Shown one piece after another: positions 8,615 to 17,440 of a DNA stretch of 64,000 nucleotides (positions are counted from its first letter, which is position 1; each line of letters starts with the position of its first letter). Origin of the DNA: Sulfobacillus benefaciens (GTDB lineage Bacteria; Bacillota; Sulfobacillia; Sulfobacillales; Sulfobacillaceae); the NCBI GenBank assembly GCA_003023725.1, contig PXYT01000013.1, forward strand, positions 1 through 64,000, in the 5' to 3' direction. The notes below the pieces were generated by a model that was not told the DNA's origin, ran no database searches, and was given only the letters and a program-made list of their open reading frames with translations. Position numbers and translations under genes: made by a program.

Positions 8615-9055
8615 GTGGACCAGGAAAAGGCTGAAGCATTATTTGATGCCGCATTTCGCGTTTTACGCATGATGGCGCGTCAATTCGCGCAAGACCGTGG
8701 TCCGGCGCACATTACGCCAACGCAGTATCACATCTTATACCTGATACGGGATCGTCAAACCCTAACCCTGATGGATATGGCCAAACATTTGCAGGTTTCT
8801 GCGCCGACAGCCACGCGGGCGGTTGACGCCTTAGTGCAAAAACAAATGTTAAGTAAGGAACGAGATCCTCAGGACCGGAGATTGGTTTGGCTCAGACTGT
8901 CGGAGGAAGGGATCCGGCTACTGGCCCGGCAACGCGCGGAACGGGTGAAATTTTTGGCTCGGGAGGCTGATGCCAGGCTGACGGAACAAGAGCAGGATCA
9001 GCTCATATTTGTGTTGAATAAACTCATACCCCCGGCATCTTTCGAAGAACAATAA
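8615..9055 (+). CDS. MarR-family transcriptional regulator
   Basis: 146-residue winged-helix dimer. The pattern of helices, recognition helix (LQVSAPTATRAVDALVQKQML) and wing motif DPQDRRLVWLRLSEEG is typical of MarR, with long terminal helices for dimerisation. The start is a GTG with AGAGGAG eight bases upstream; an ATG at 8582 has no ribosome site. It is followed after 12 bases by an ATP-NAD-kinase-like gene, so the two are probably co-transcribed. Regulated genes and ligand unknown. Confidence 0.9.
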   Translation: MDQEKAEALFDAAFRVLRMMARQFAQDRGPAHITPTQYHILYLIRDRQTLTLMDMAKHLQVSAPTATRAVDALVQKQMLSKERDPQDRRLVWLRLSEEGIRLLARQRAERVKFLAREADARLTEQEQDQLIFVLNKLIPPASFEEQ

Positions 9056-9067
9056 GGTGAGTGGTCA

Positions 9068-10048
9068 ATGCCCACAATTGGTTTAATCGTTAACCCTATG
9101 GCCGGCCGCGATATTAGGCGGTTAGTGGCGGCGGCGTCATTGCAATCGGCGCCTGAAAAAATGTTGGTGGTACGAAGGATTTTTGCCGGAATGGCAGGAA
9201 TCCCTGACACGGAAGTGTTGATGGTCGATGACTACGAGGGATTCGGCCGCTATGCATTTCATGAATTGAGCACGGTTGTGCCTGTCAGGCTTATTGCCGG
9301 GGAAAAGGAACCGAGCAATGGCAATTCGACGATAGACTGGGCATTGCGTCTGCAACAGGCGGGAGCTCACGTCATTATGAGCGTGGGCGGGGATGGGACC
9401 CAGCGCAATATTGCTCAGGCTCATCTCGATATCCCGATTCTGCCCATTGCCGGTGGCACTAATAATGTGGCCTGCTGGACGGGGGATCAGACAGCCGCCG
9501 GCTACGCTTGTGCACTTTACGTGGCGCGCGGAGACGATCCCCTGGAAGTGGGTTGCCAGGCTAAACTGATTCATGTGCAGCAGGAAAGCGGACATGAAGA
9601 ACTGGCCTTGATCGATGTCGCGTTGGTGCGCCAGACATATACGGGCGCCTTAGCCGTATGGCATGCCGAAGACGTCGAGCGGCTGCTTCTGAGTGTGGCC
9701 GATCCTGTCCGACCGGGATTGTCTAATGTCGGGGGATTTTTACATCCCATTTGGCCCGCCGATGATATCGCCATGGAAATCATTTTGCACGATGGTCCGC
9801 CGGGCCACGAGACCTTGGCAGTTTTGGCGCCGGGTCTCATGACCCCGTTCTATGTCAAACAGGCGGAACCGGTTTCACTGGGACAACCTGTGGTGTGGAG
9901 CCGATCTGAAGGCGGAACTTTGGCGCTGGATGGGGAACGCAGTGTCGTGCTGCACGCTGATGAAACGGTGATGTTGCGTGTCGTCCGGGATGGACCGTTT
10001 GTTCTCGATCCAGCAAAAATTCTCAATAATACGGCGAATAGGGGTTAA
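9068..10048 (+). CDS. ATP-NAD kinase-like protein (COG3199/AcoX type)
   Basis: 326-residue protein with the NAD-kinase/diacylglycerol-kinase fold: N-terminal GLIVNPMAGRD, the nucleotide-binding SVGGDGTQRNIA near residue 105, then PIAGGTNNVACW. This matches the COG3199 group that includes AcoX, which is often near acetoin dehydrogenase genes and whose true substrate is uncertain. No acetoin genes lie nearby. It forms a likely operon with the MarR gene 12 bases upstream. Confidence 0.85.
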   Translation: MPTIGLIVNPMAGRDIRRLVAAASLQSAPEKMLVVRRIFAGMAGIPDTEVLMVDDYEGFGRYAFHELSTVVPVRLIAGEKEPSNGNSTIDWALRLQQAGAHVIMSVGGDGTQRNIAQAHLDIPILPIAGGTNNVACWTGDQTAAGYACALYVARGDDPLEVGCQAKLIHVQQESGHEELALIDVALVRQTYTGALAVWHAEDVERLLLSVADPVRPGLSNVGGFLHPIWPADDIAMEIILHDGPPGHETLAVLAPGLMTPFYVKQAEPVSLGQPVVWSRSEGGTLALDGERSVVLHADETVMLRVVRDGPFVLDPAKILNNTANRG

Positions 10049-10195
10049 TAGTGGGGCAGGCTCTGGCTGATGCTCGTGATTTTTTTATCGCCAGGCTTAG
10101 TTGGCCGGTCTAAAACTTCTTTCCTTCACGTATTCATAGCTATAGGTGGGACGACAGATGAGGGGGGAAAGGGCATAGATCGGCCAGAGAGGGTG

Positions 10196-10607
10196 ATGAG
10201 TTCTCATATGGCGCAAGCCATTAAGGTGGGCCTAGCCACTATTCGCCGGGAGATCAAACGGCTCGAAACCGAAGAACGCGAGATTCGCGAAGTTCTGTTG
10301 AACGGCTTCCGGGACTGGCCTCCGGAGGCTGTTCCTGTCCGGGTGGGAGAGGTCGAATTGCGGATACAGCGCCGGTAGCGGGCGTATTGACTACGAGGAG
10401 GCTTTTCAGGTTCTTGACAGCCAGGGACTCCTGGATGGCGTTCAGAACGACGCGGCCATTTGCGGCCGGGATGCCCTTTTGTCCTTACGAGCAGCCATAT
10501 CTCGGCTCAGCATGCCTGCCGACACCCAGCAACAGCTAACGAGTCGGTTTCAAGAGGCTATTCAGTTCCGCCCATCTGCGGGCCGAATGGCTGGACGGAC
10601 TGTCTGA
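10196..10607 (+). pseudogene. Small helical protein gene with an apparent frameshift
   Basis: An ATG at 10196 preceded by GAGAGGG opens a 60-codon frame (helical, charged: IRREIKRLETEEREIREVLL, then VRVGEVELRIQRR) that ends at TAG 10376-10378. The reading continues sensibly in the +1 frame, with GRIDYEEAFQVLDSQGLL and a long helix to TGA 10605-10607. Together they would make a protein of about 135 residues. The helix plus short strand plus DYEEA design recalls small phage proteins such as the Gp157 group, but I cannot assign it. Either a frameshift mutation or a programmed shift. Confidence 0.5.
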
Positions 10608-10748
10608 TCCTCGCACGGGGCAAGCCCCGTGGGTTCTGTGGTGTACTGCTTCTCCGCCTCGTACATGTCTCTCGATAGGATATCGCGCACACTTTGGAGG
10701 TCGGCAATAACCGTCAAATTCTGGATGAGGACGGGTATGCCCGCTGTT

Positions 10749-11987
10749 TTAAAGAACGGAAACCGGTTGTTCCGGTTCTGGTGGTACGCTAATAGGCCAG
10801 CGCCCCTGATTGGCGTCGATAATGCGGCGGTATAGGTAAGCACTGTCTCTTAAGGTACGCTTCTGTGTCTCATAGTCCACCCGAACCAAGCCGAAGCGGG
10901 GGCGGTATCCTTCAGCCCACTCGAAATTGTCTAGCGCGGACCAGTAAAAGTAGCCCCGTACCATGGCTCCTTGATTTTGCGCGCGGCTCACGGCGGCTAA
11001 ATGGTCAATGAGAAATTGTTGTCTCACGCTATCGTCGGAGGTGGCGATGCCGTTTTCGGTAATTAATAAGGGTTTGTCAAAGCGTTTCAGGGCTATCAAC
11101 AAGTCTTCCAAACGATTTGGATGAATCTCCCAGCCCATGTCTGTGAGAAGGCCCGCGTCTGGCCTGTGGGCCACCGGAACCAGAAACTGCCGATGGTGGG
11201 CATACTGCTGCGTATAGTAGTTCACGCCGATGAAGTCGGACGTGTTTCGGGTCCATTGGATAAATCGCCAGTTAAACAAAAAATGGAGGAGCCGGGCGTT
11301 CCATCGATCGAGCCATGAACGAGCATCATAAGGGGCAAATGCCATCAGATGATGGGCAAGTCCAGCCATGGCACCGGGGCGCCGGGCTTTAATACGGTGA
11401 TAGGCTTCCTGATGGCAGGCGAGAAGTTTGGGGACGATTTGCCACAATTCCTTAAGATTTTGATGACCCGGGGGCCATTGGCCATTTCCATAACCCATGA
11501 CCGCATAGACCAGGGGTTCGTTGATGGTGACGTAGAAACGGGCCAAATCCCCCACCGTGTCCAGGACCTTCTGAACGTAGCGGCTAAAGAGCCTGGGAGC
11601 CTCACGCTGGAAAAATCCCCCCTGTTTTGCAAACCATTTGGGCAGAGTGAAGTGATGCAGGGTGATGAGGGGTTCCATCCGGTGGCTGATGACGGTTTCG
11701 GTCATAGCCCGGTAATGGTCCAAGGCATTTTGGTTAAATTGGCCCGGTTCGGGCTCAATACGACTCCATTCCAGAGAATAACGGTAAGCGTTCACACCGA
11801 TTTGGGAAAAGAGCTGCAGGTCATCCGCATATTTTTGGTAGTGCAAGCAAGCATTCCCTGATTTTTCCACAACATGTTCCGAGTTTTCCCACTCTGTCCA
11901 GTCGTTGTCGGTATCCCCCTCAACTTGGTGAGCGGACGTAGCCACACCCCACAAAAACGGGGTGGTGTTTTGTGGCCAAAGCATCAT
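10749..11987 (-). CDS. Family 1 glycoside hydrolase (beta-glucosidase type)
   Basis: 412-residue cytosolic retaining glycosidase. GH1 marks: FLWGVATSAHQVEG at the N-terminus, the acid/base glutamate in TINEP at about residue 155, and the nucleophile glutamate in ITENG at about residue 315. The end DNFEWAEGYRPRFGLVRVDYET is the classical C-terminal signature. No signal peptide. It begins three bases after the stop of the lipid-kinase-like gene, so they are probably coupled. Sugar specificity (glucose, galactose, phospho-sugar) is open. Slightly short for GH1 (usually 430-470). Confidence 0.93.
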   Translation of the reverse strand: MMLWPQNTTPFLWGVATSAHQVEGDTDNDWTEWENSEHVVEKSGNACLHYQKYADDLQLFSQIGVNAYRYSLEWSRIEPEPGQFNQNALDHYRAMTETVISHRMEPLITLHHFTLPKWFAKQGGFFQREAPRLFSRYVQKVLDTVGDLARFYVTINEPLVYAVMGYGNGQWPPGHQNLKELWQIVPKLLACHQEAYHRIKARRPGAMAGLAHHLMAFAPYDARSWLDRWNARLLHFLFNWRFIQWTRNTSDFIGVNYYTQQYAHHRQFLVPVAHRPDAGLLTDMGWEIHPNRLEDLLIALKRFDKPLLITENGIATSDDSVRQQFLIDHLAAVSRAQNQGAMVRGYFYWSALDNFEWAEGYRPRFGLVRVDYETQKRTLRDSAYLYRRIIDANQGRWPISVPPEPEQPVSVL

Positions 11988-11990
11988 CTG

Positions 11991-12926
11991 TCATTCTGCC
12001 TTTCTTTCCACGCTGTGTACACGATTGGGTCGTTTCTGAGCTGCCACCGTCCCGACTCGGACCCGAATGGCTCGGGGAACGGTTCGAATCGTGATGGGCA
12101 AATGGCCAACCAACTCGCCGTCGGCATGTACCCACAACTCTTTTGGCCCTTCCACTCTCAGGGTGGAGGCCGGAAACGCACTGACGACTTTCTGATGAAC
12201 GTGATTGCCTCGAAACACACGGGCCAGCAAGGGAAATACTTGCCACGGACTAATGCTCTCGACCCATATAATTTGAAAGGTCCCGTCGTGAGGATTCGCT
12301 TCCGGACAAATTTTCATTCCACCTGCATAGTATTGTGTGTTGCCAATGGCGATCATAAAGGTGTTTTGCGAACGGGTGACGTCCTCGGATACAATGGTCA
12401 TCGGTTGGGGACGATAGCCGAACGCATTGTATAAAATTCCCCGAATAAACACCCACGTGCCGTTGCCTTGTTTCTTGCGCTGATTCACCCATCCGGCCAC
12501 CTCCGCGTCAAATCCGGCTCCGGCCACGGTAAGGAAATACTGTCCATACTGGCTGTCAATGTGTCCCAGATCAAACCAACGGTAAGGACCGTGGAAGGCG
12601 AGATCCACCATTTGATCGGCCGATTCGGGATAGTGAAGCATGCGTACAAAGTCATTCCCGGTTCCCGCGGGGATGACACTAAAGATGGCCTTGCCGCTCG
12701 GCATTAAACCATTAATCACTTCATGATGGGTACCGTCTCCGCCTAAGGAAATCACTGTCATATCTTCAATATCTGCGACTTCCCTGGCCAAAAGGGTTGC
12801 ATGTCCCGGGCCTTCGGTTTCGATAATCTCTACATCAAATTTTTCCACAGAAGGTCTGATCTTTTCCAACACTTTTACCGCTCTGCCATTCCCGGCTGTG
12901 GGATTGTAAATGATCCGCGCTGCCAT
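11991..12926 (-). CDS. Diacylglycerol kinase-family lipid kinase (DgkB/YegS-like)
   Basis: 311-residue protein with RIIYNPTAGNG at the N-terminus, the nucleotide motif SLGGDGTHHEVINGL near residue 62 and IPAGTGNDFVRML, all diagnostic of the DagK catalytic family. Members phosphorylate diacylglycerol or related lipids at the membrane face. It lies 50 bases downstream of endonuclease IV and directly upstream of GH1 on the same strand. A lipid-glycan link with the GH1 neighbour is conceivable but only guessed from context. Confidence 0.9.
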   Translation of the reverse strand: MAARIIYNPTAGNGRAVKVLEKIRPSVEKFDVEIIETEGPGHATLLAREVADIEDMTVISLGGDGTHHEVINGLMPSGKAIFSVIPAGTGNDFVRMLHYPESADQMVDLAFHGPYRWFDLGHIDSQYGQYFLTVAGAGFDAEVAGWVNQRKKQGNGTWVFIRGILYNAFGYRPQPMTIVSEDVTRSQNTFMIAIGNTQYYAGGMKICPEANPHDGTFQIIWVESISPWQVFPLLARVFRGNHVHQKVVSAFPASTLRVEGPKELWVHADGELVGHLPITIRTVPRAIRVRVGTVAAQKRPNRVHSVERKAE

Positions 12927-12976
12927 ATATTACGGGATTCCCCCATTAAATGAATATACCTGTGCAAATTTGTGGC

Positions 12977-13825
12977 TCATGTTGCGTGCTCGCTACCCAG
13001 AAGCTCATGGCAACGGCGAATTTCATCGGCATATTGGGCTTCCGATTTCACAGGCGTTTCCAGATAAAAGGGGATAGACCCCCAGCGGGGTTCTTTCAAA
13101 ATCTCGGCGATCATCACCGAACCCATATATCCTTGACCAATGAGCTCGTGCCGATCCTTTCTGGCACTTAACGGCACTTTACTGTCATTTAAATGGATAG
13201 CTTTTAACCCCTCCATAAACGTGGGATGCCGAAATCCTTCAAACGTTGCGATGTTACCCAAAGACAGAATGCCTGCCGCGAATGCATGCTGCGTGTCCAG
13301 GCAAAATCCTACCTTGTTACGGGGGAACGGATCGGCGATAGCCAGCAATTGGTCGATGGTTGTGCCAATTTCGGATCCTTGGCCGGCGGTGTTCTCCAAC
13401 AGGATCATAGTGTGTTGGGTCTTATCTTTTTCTAGAACCTGCGAAAGAGCACTTTGCATACGGGATATTCCCCAATCAATTCCCTTGTCTTTAGGTTTGC
13501 CACAGTGGACAATCACTCCGTAAGAGCCACGGGCCTCGCCAATTATGAGGTCTTGTACCAAGGCGTCAATAGACAGGTTAAAAAGTTCCTCACTTGGAGC
13601 GGCGAGGTTGATTAAGTATGGCGTGTGGCCAACGGTGACCAGGTTAAGATCTTCCGAGAGAGTGCGCCCTTGTTGAGCATCCGCCACGTTGAGCGGCTTG
13701 GCCCCGCGGAAACCGCGGGGATTTTTTGTGAAATATTGAAAGCAGGCGGCCCCCAGTTTTGGGGCATTATCCACGGCCTTGACAAAACCCTTGGCCACAC
13801 TGAGGTGACATCCGATACGTATCAT
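12977..13825 (-). CDS. nfo: Deoxyribonuclease IV (AP endonuclease)
   Basis: 282-residue TIM-barrel zinc enzyme of base-excision repair that cuts 5' of abasic sites. Recognised from IGCHLSVAKGF at the N-terminus, FTKNPRGFRG, VIVHCGKPKDKG (metal histidine), LLENTAGQGSEIG, GFCLDTQHAFAAG and AIHLNDSKVPLSARKDRHELIG. Two starts are possible: ATG at 13825 gives the family-typical MIRIGCHLS and is preferred; a TTG six bases earlier is closer to the GGAG site. Confidence 0.95.
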   Translation of the reverse strand: MIRIGCHLSVAKGFVKAVDNAPKLGAACFQYFTKNPRGFRGAKPLNVADAQQGRTLSEDLNLVTVGHTPYLINLAAPSEELFNLSIDALVQDLIIGEARGSYGVIVHCGKPKDKGIDWGISRMQSALSQVLEKDKTQHTMILLENTAGQGSEIGTTIDQLLAIADPFPRNKVGFCLDTQHAFAAGILSLGNIATFEGFRHPTFMEGLKAIHLNDSKVPLSARKDRHELIGQGYMGSVMIAEILKEPRWGSIPFYLETPVKSEAQYADEIRRCHELLGSEHAT

Positions 13826-13926
13826 GCTCAACTTCGCTCCATTCCGTCGCTATGGTCCATGATGACGAAAATCGGTTTTGACGTCAAGCAAAGTTGAAAT
13901 ACACCATAAAAATTGGAGGAATTTTG

Positions 13927-14019
13927 ATGCCCGCAAGCGAATTTAAAAACAGTATTCTAACTTCGGCGATCATCACCGAGCCGGATCCTGCCAGCGGCGG
14001 CAAATTGGTGTGTGCGTAA
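13927..14019 (+). CDS. Possible 30-residue ORF with a strong ribosome site
   Basis: ATG at 13927 is six bases after TTGGAGGA and opens 30 codons ending at TAA 14017-14019. The product (starts MPASEFKNS, ends GGKLVCA) matches nothing I know. It lies in the gap between divergent nfo and the M14 peptidase gene and contains a 17-base word also found in nfo at 13104-13120. It could be a leader peptide, a gene fragment or chance. Confidence 0.3.
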   Translation: MPASEFKNSILTSAIITEPDPASGGKLVCA

Positions 14020-14071
14020 ATGGATAGGAACATTTTATGATGCTACGAGACCACGGACGGGAGGGTAATCA

Positions 14072-15760
14072 ATGACGGCGGCACAATATTGGACGTATGA
14101 GGCGATGGAGGACAGGTTAGAGAAATGGCAGCGGGATTACCCCGAACTCTTGTCATTGGAATCGTTGGGGAAAAGCCGCATGGGACGCACAATATGGGCA
14201 GTTGTCATATCTTCTCCGGTTTCAATGGCCGCCTTTAGACCGGCCATGTTAATCGATGCGAACATTCATGCGGGTGAGGTGGCGGGCAACGCTGCGGCTA
14301 TGCAATGGATCGGGGGATTATTAGAGAATTATCGGCTTGCTCCCGCTGTGACCCGGCTTTTGGATAGCCGCTGCATTTATGTTATTCCCCGCATTGCCGT
14401 AGACGGAGCCGAAGAATATCTAACGACTCCGCGCCGCATGCGGTCCAGTCCTCACCTCTATCCCTATTCGGACGTATTGCCGGGTTGGATATTGGACGAT
14501 GTTGATCACAACGGACACATCTTGAGCATACGACTGCCTCGCGAAGACGGCGCGTTTGCCGTGGACGAGACAGAGCCTCGACTGATGCGGCGGCGCCGAC
14601 CGGGTGAATTTGGCGGGCAATACTATCACGTTTTTCCCGAAGGACGAGTCAGTTACACAGATCATCATGCCCGCGATTTTCCCCAAAGGCATTTTCGGCT
14701 CTCGGTCCCTTATGGGATGGACTTTAACCGAAACTTTCCCGTGCGCTGGGCCGGCGAGGATCAGGAGAAGGGGGCTGGGCCGTTTCCTTTGTCTGAACCG
14801 GAAATTTATGCGCTGGCCAATTTTGTCGTGAATCATCCCAATATTGCGGCTTACGCCGCCTTGCACACGTCGGGTGGTGTAATTCTCCGCCAGCCTTCCA
14901 TAGGACCCGATACCTCCATGAACCTTGCTGATCGCCTTCTTTTCACCCGAGTGGCGAATGAGGGTGCTCAAGTAAGTGGGTATTTTGCCAAATCCAATTT
15001 CGAAACCTTCCACAACGGGCATGAGGGTGTGCTGATGCCAGGAGCGGCCGATGACTGGATGTATGACCATCAGGGGATTTTAAGCTTTACTGTGGAAATG
15101 TGGGATCTGCCCCGCCATGCGGGGGCCAGAGGCTATGCCGAACATGGCGTCCGCGGTTTGATGAAATTGATCGACAGCGAACGGGAAGAGGACTGGCGCA
15201 AGATCATGGCCTTTGTTGACCAAAAGGTCGGTGTGGATGGGATTTTCCCCTGGACGCCATTTTATCATCCTGATTTAGGTCCGGTGGAGATTGGAGGCAT
15301 TGACCCTAAATTTGTCATCCAAAATCCTCCGTTGGCCTTCTTAGAAGAAGAGTGCGAACGAGTGGGACGCTTTTTGACGATTTTGGGACTTTCGACGGCG
15401 GAACTGGATTTGCCGTCTTTAACAGTGGAGAAAAAGGGGAAGAATATTTACCGGATTGCGGCATTAGTGACCAATCGGGGATTTCTTCCCACCTCGAGCA
15501 CTCAGAAAGGAGGGACGATGAAACGTAACCAAGGCCTGGTAGCACGCCTTGATGGCACCTATCACATGGTTTCTGGCGAGTCACCGCAATATTTGGGACA
15601 CTTAAACGGATATGGCAGCGTGGATCAGGGAGAACCTCCGGAGTCCAGCCAGATTCAGATTGAGTGGGTAGTGGAAGCGGATCCCGGAAGCACACTGTTG
15701 GTCAGCGTGAGCACGCCCAAAGGCGGTGAGGTTCGCTCCCGGATAGTCCTCGAAAAGTGA
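14072..15760 (+). CDS. M14-family zinc carboxypeptidase
   Basis: 562-residue metallopeptidase. The zinc motif is in NIHAGEVAGN (His66, Glu69), the third ligand is the histidine of ALHTSGG near residue 268, and the catalytic glutamate is in SFTVEMWD near residue 350. FNRNFPVRW supplies the substrate-carboxylate region. No signal peptide is evident, so it looks cytosolic. The last 130 residues form an extra beta-rich domain after the catalytic unit. It is followed after 15 bases by a class V aminotransferase, forming a two-gene operon. It may trim peptides or gamma-D-glutamyl cell-wall peptides; exact substrate unknown. Confidence 0.9.
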   Translation: MTAAQYWTYEAMEDRLEKWQRDYPELLSLESLGKSRMGRTIWAVVISSPVSMAAFRPAMLIDANIHAGEVAGNAAAMQWIGGLLENYRLAPAVTRLLDSRCIYVIPRIAVDGAEEYLTTPRRMRSSPHLYPYSDVLPGWILDDVDHNGHILSIRLPREDGAFAVDETEPRLMRRRRPGEFGGQYYHVFPEGRVSYTDHHARDFPQRHFRLSVPYGMDFNRNFPVRWAGEDQEKGAGPFPLSEPEIYALANFVVNHPNIAAYAALHTSGGVILRQPSIGPDTSMNLADRLLFTRVANEGAQVSGYFAKSNFETFHNGHEGVLMPGAADDWMYDHQGILSFTVEMWDLPRHAGARGYAEHGVRGLMKLIDSEREEDWRKIMAFVDQKVGVDGIFPWTPFYHPDLGPVEIGGIDPKFVIQNPPLAFLEEECERVGRFLTILGLSTAELDLPSLTVEKKGKNIYRIAALVTNRGFLPTSSTQKGGTMKRNQGLVARLDGTYHMVSGESPQYLGHLNGYGSVDQGEPPESSQIQIEWVVEADPGSTLLVSVSTPKGGEVRSRIVLEK

Positions 15761-15775
15761 TTGGGGGAGAATTAG

Positions 15776-16930
15776 GTGTATGGACACGATTTGCGGCTCT
15801 TGATTCCTGCGGCTTTGCATCAAACATATTTGAATACGGCCACGCTGGGGCCGACCCCCACTCCTGTTTCGGCCGCCGCCTGCGCGGCCGAGATTAAATG
15901 GGAAGAAATGGGACCAGGACATGTGCCTTACTATGTGGAAGGCCGGGACAAGGCACGGCAATTTGCGAAAAGGATTGAGACGGCCATGCCCCGGGGGACG
16001 GTCAGCCTGGTCGAAAACAACAGTCAGGCGATATTACGGGTGCTTTGGGGCCTGAGCTGGAATGATGGGGACGAATTAGTGACTACCGATCATGAACATC
16101 CGGCCTTGCTCTTCACTATCGCATCGCTAATGCGGCGTTTTGGTGTCAAAGTCAAGATTTTGACGGTGGATAGTCCGGAACCCTTGCCGGAACAACTCCG
16201 AAAATGTCTTGGGCCCCGAACAAAGCTGGTCGCAATTAGCCATGTGTCTTATCTGACTGGCTGGCGGCTTCCCGTCGAAAAACTCGGAGCTGTCATTCGT
16301 GAATATCCCCAGGCGCGTTTTTTGGTCGACGGTGCCCAGGCTCTGGGGAATATCACCGTTAACCCCTTTGCGACTGGTGCTGATTACTACGTATTTTGCG
16401 GACACAAGTGGATGATGGCCCCCCCTGGCTGGGCCGGATTGTGGGTCAAAACAACTCGTTTGGCGGAATTGGCCACATTGTGGCCTATTGATAATCGGCC
16501 TTTCGATGCTCATGACCTGGAACGGGGAGCCTGGCCTCTGGAATTGGACAACGGCCAGGGATTGGAATTCGGGAGCCGTGCCTGGCCTCGGGTGGTGGGA
16601 TGGTCGATAACTTGGGACTATTTCGAAGAAGAAGGATTCGCCAAGCAGAGCCTCTACCAGGGGATGTTAGCGCAACGGCTCATCCGTGAAGTAGGCCGCA
16701 TTCCTGGAGTGGAAGTTGTGGCGCCGCCTCAGACAGACTACCATGAGAGTGCGTTGGTATGCCTGCGTTGTCCGAAATTGGGATCGACTTTGGCCAGTGA
16801 ATTATGGGCCCGCCATGTTGTGGTCAAGCCGGTGCCGGAATATCAGGGTATCCGGGTCGCTCTGGGGTTGTTTAATACACAAGAGGATATTGATCGGCTT
16901 ATAGACAGTCTTCGAGCCCTGAATTTTTAG
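15776..16930 (+). CDS. Class V aminotransferase (PLP-dependent)
   Basis: 384-residue fold-type I PLP enzyme. The Schiff-base lysine is in FCGHKWMMAP (about residue 210), preceded by the cofactor aspartate in LVDGAQALGN. TYLNTATLGPTP near the N-terminus is typical of the isopenicillin-N-epimerase/EgtE/cysteine-desulfurase branch. Start is a GTG after GGGGGAG, in tight operon with the M14 peptidase. Whether it is an aminotransferase, epimerase or C-S lyase cannot be decided. Confidence 0.9.
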   Translation: MYGHDLRLLIPAALHQTYLNTATLGPTPTPVSAAACAAEIKWEEMGPGHVPYYVEGRDKARQFAKRIETAMPRGTVSLVENNSQAILRVLWGLSWNDGDELVTTDHEHPALLFTIASLMRRFGVKVKILTVDSPEPLPEQLRKCLGPRTKLVAISHVSYLTGWRLPVEKLGAVIREYPQARFLVDGAQALGNITVNPFATGADYYVFCGHKWMMAPPGWAGLWVKTTRLAELATLWPIDNRPFDAHDLERGAWPLELDNGQGLEFGSRAWPRVVGWSITWDYFEEEGFAKQSLYQGMLAQRLIREVGRIPGVEVVAPPQTDYHESALVCLRCPKLGSTLASELWARHVVVKPVPEYQGIRVALGLFNTQEDIDRLIDSLRALNF

Positions 16931-16942
16931 AAGGCCACGGGA

Positions 16943-17326
16943 CTACACGTCACCGTCCGGTTTTTCAGGGAAGTTCGGGGTTTCCATGGATTCGTTCAGA
17001 ACCGTCAGACGGTCGTGAATAAGCCAGGCTAAATCACCGTCCAATTGTAAAGGATCAACCACTCCCGGATAGTGGGGCCATAGCTCCCGCCATTTCTCCG
17101 AAATGCCGGGGTTCTCGAGAATATGCCGCCGAAAATCGGGCTGGGACAGGAACCGGTTAATGGTGTCAAAGGATAAAGGAGCGCGAGCCGTCAAAAGAGG
17201 TTCGCAAATGGCTTGAAGCCAGTACCGAACGGACGGTGTTGCCCTCTTTGGATACAAGAGACTTATTAAGTCGATGACGGCTTGAACCCCCGTTTGAGGG
17301 TCGGGGGCCTTAGGCCCAAATCCCAT
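16943..17326 (-). CDS. Hypothetical protein
   Basis: 127-residue soluble, mainly helical protein of no recognised family. The ATG at 17326 has AAGGAGGAT ten bases before it and is preferred over the longer frame to 17350. Residues 10-35 look like a helix (VQAVIDLISLLYP); the C-terminus is acidic (EKPDGDV). It faces the next gene divergently across a 114-base control region with a long inverted repeat. Confidence 0.65.
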   Translation of the reverse strand: MGFGPKAPDPQTGVQAVIDLISLLYPKRATPSVRYWLQAICEPLLTARAPLSFDTINRFLSQPDFRRHILENPGISEKWRELWPHYPGVVDPLQLDGDLAWLIHDRLTVLNESMETPNFPEKPDGDV

Positions 17327-17373
17327 AGTCTCATCCTCCTTCCGTTGCAAAACCTTTTATTTCAGCCTTCTCA

Positions 17374-17423
17374 CCTTTTCGTACCTGTACTCGTATGGTA
17401 ACACGAAAGGCTATACGAAAAGG
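17374..17423. promoter_or_regulatory. 10-base inverted repeat in a divergent control region
   Basis: CCTTTTCGTA (17374-17383) and TACGAAAAGG (17414-17423) are perfect inverted copies 30 bases apart, between divergent genes starting at 17326 and 17441. A partial third copy, ACGAAAGG, lies just inside the right arm. The right arm overlaps the AAAGGAGG ribosome site of the plus-strand gene, so as RNA the pairing could hide that site; as DNA it could be a paired operator. Confidence 0.45.
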
Positions 17424-17440
17424 AGGGGGCAATCGGCCGT

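Noticed and set aside
10609-10632. CACGGGG/CCCCGTG hairpin as terminator of the frameshifted small gene
   Set aside because: The arms are perfect but no T tract follows on either strand; position alone is not enough.
10562-10843. 93-codon minus-strand frame at the end of the GH1 gene
   Set aside because: The stretch IPVLIQNLTVIADLQSVRDIL looks protein-like, but the frame starts inside GH1, has no ribosome site and no family match; too weak to list.
12081-12090. tRNA T-loop-like GGTTCGAATC
   Set aside because: It lies inside the lipid-kinase coding region, and no acceptor or anticodon stems surround it.
14420-15070. 216-codon minus-strand frame
   Set aside because: Antisense shadow of the M14 carboxypeptidase gene; it has no ribosome site and the sense frame has all catalytic motifs.
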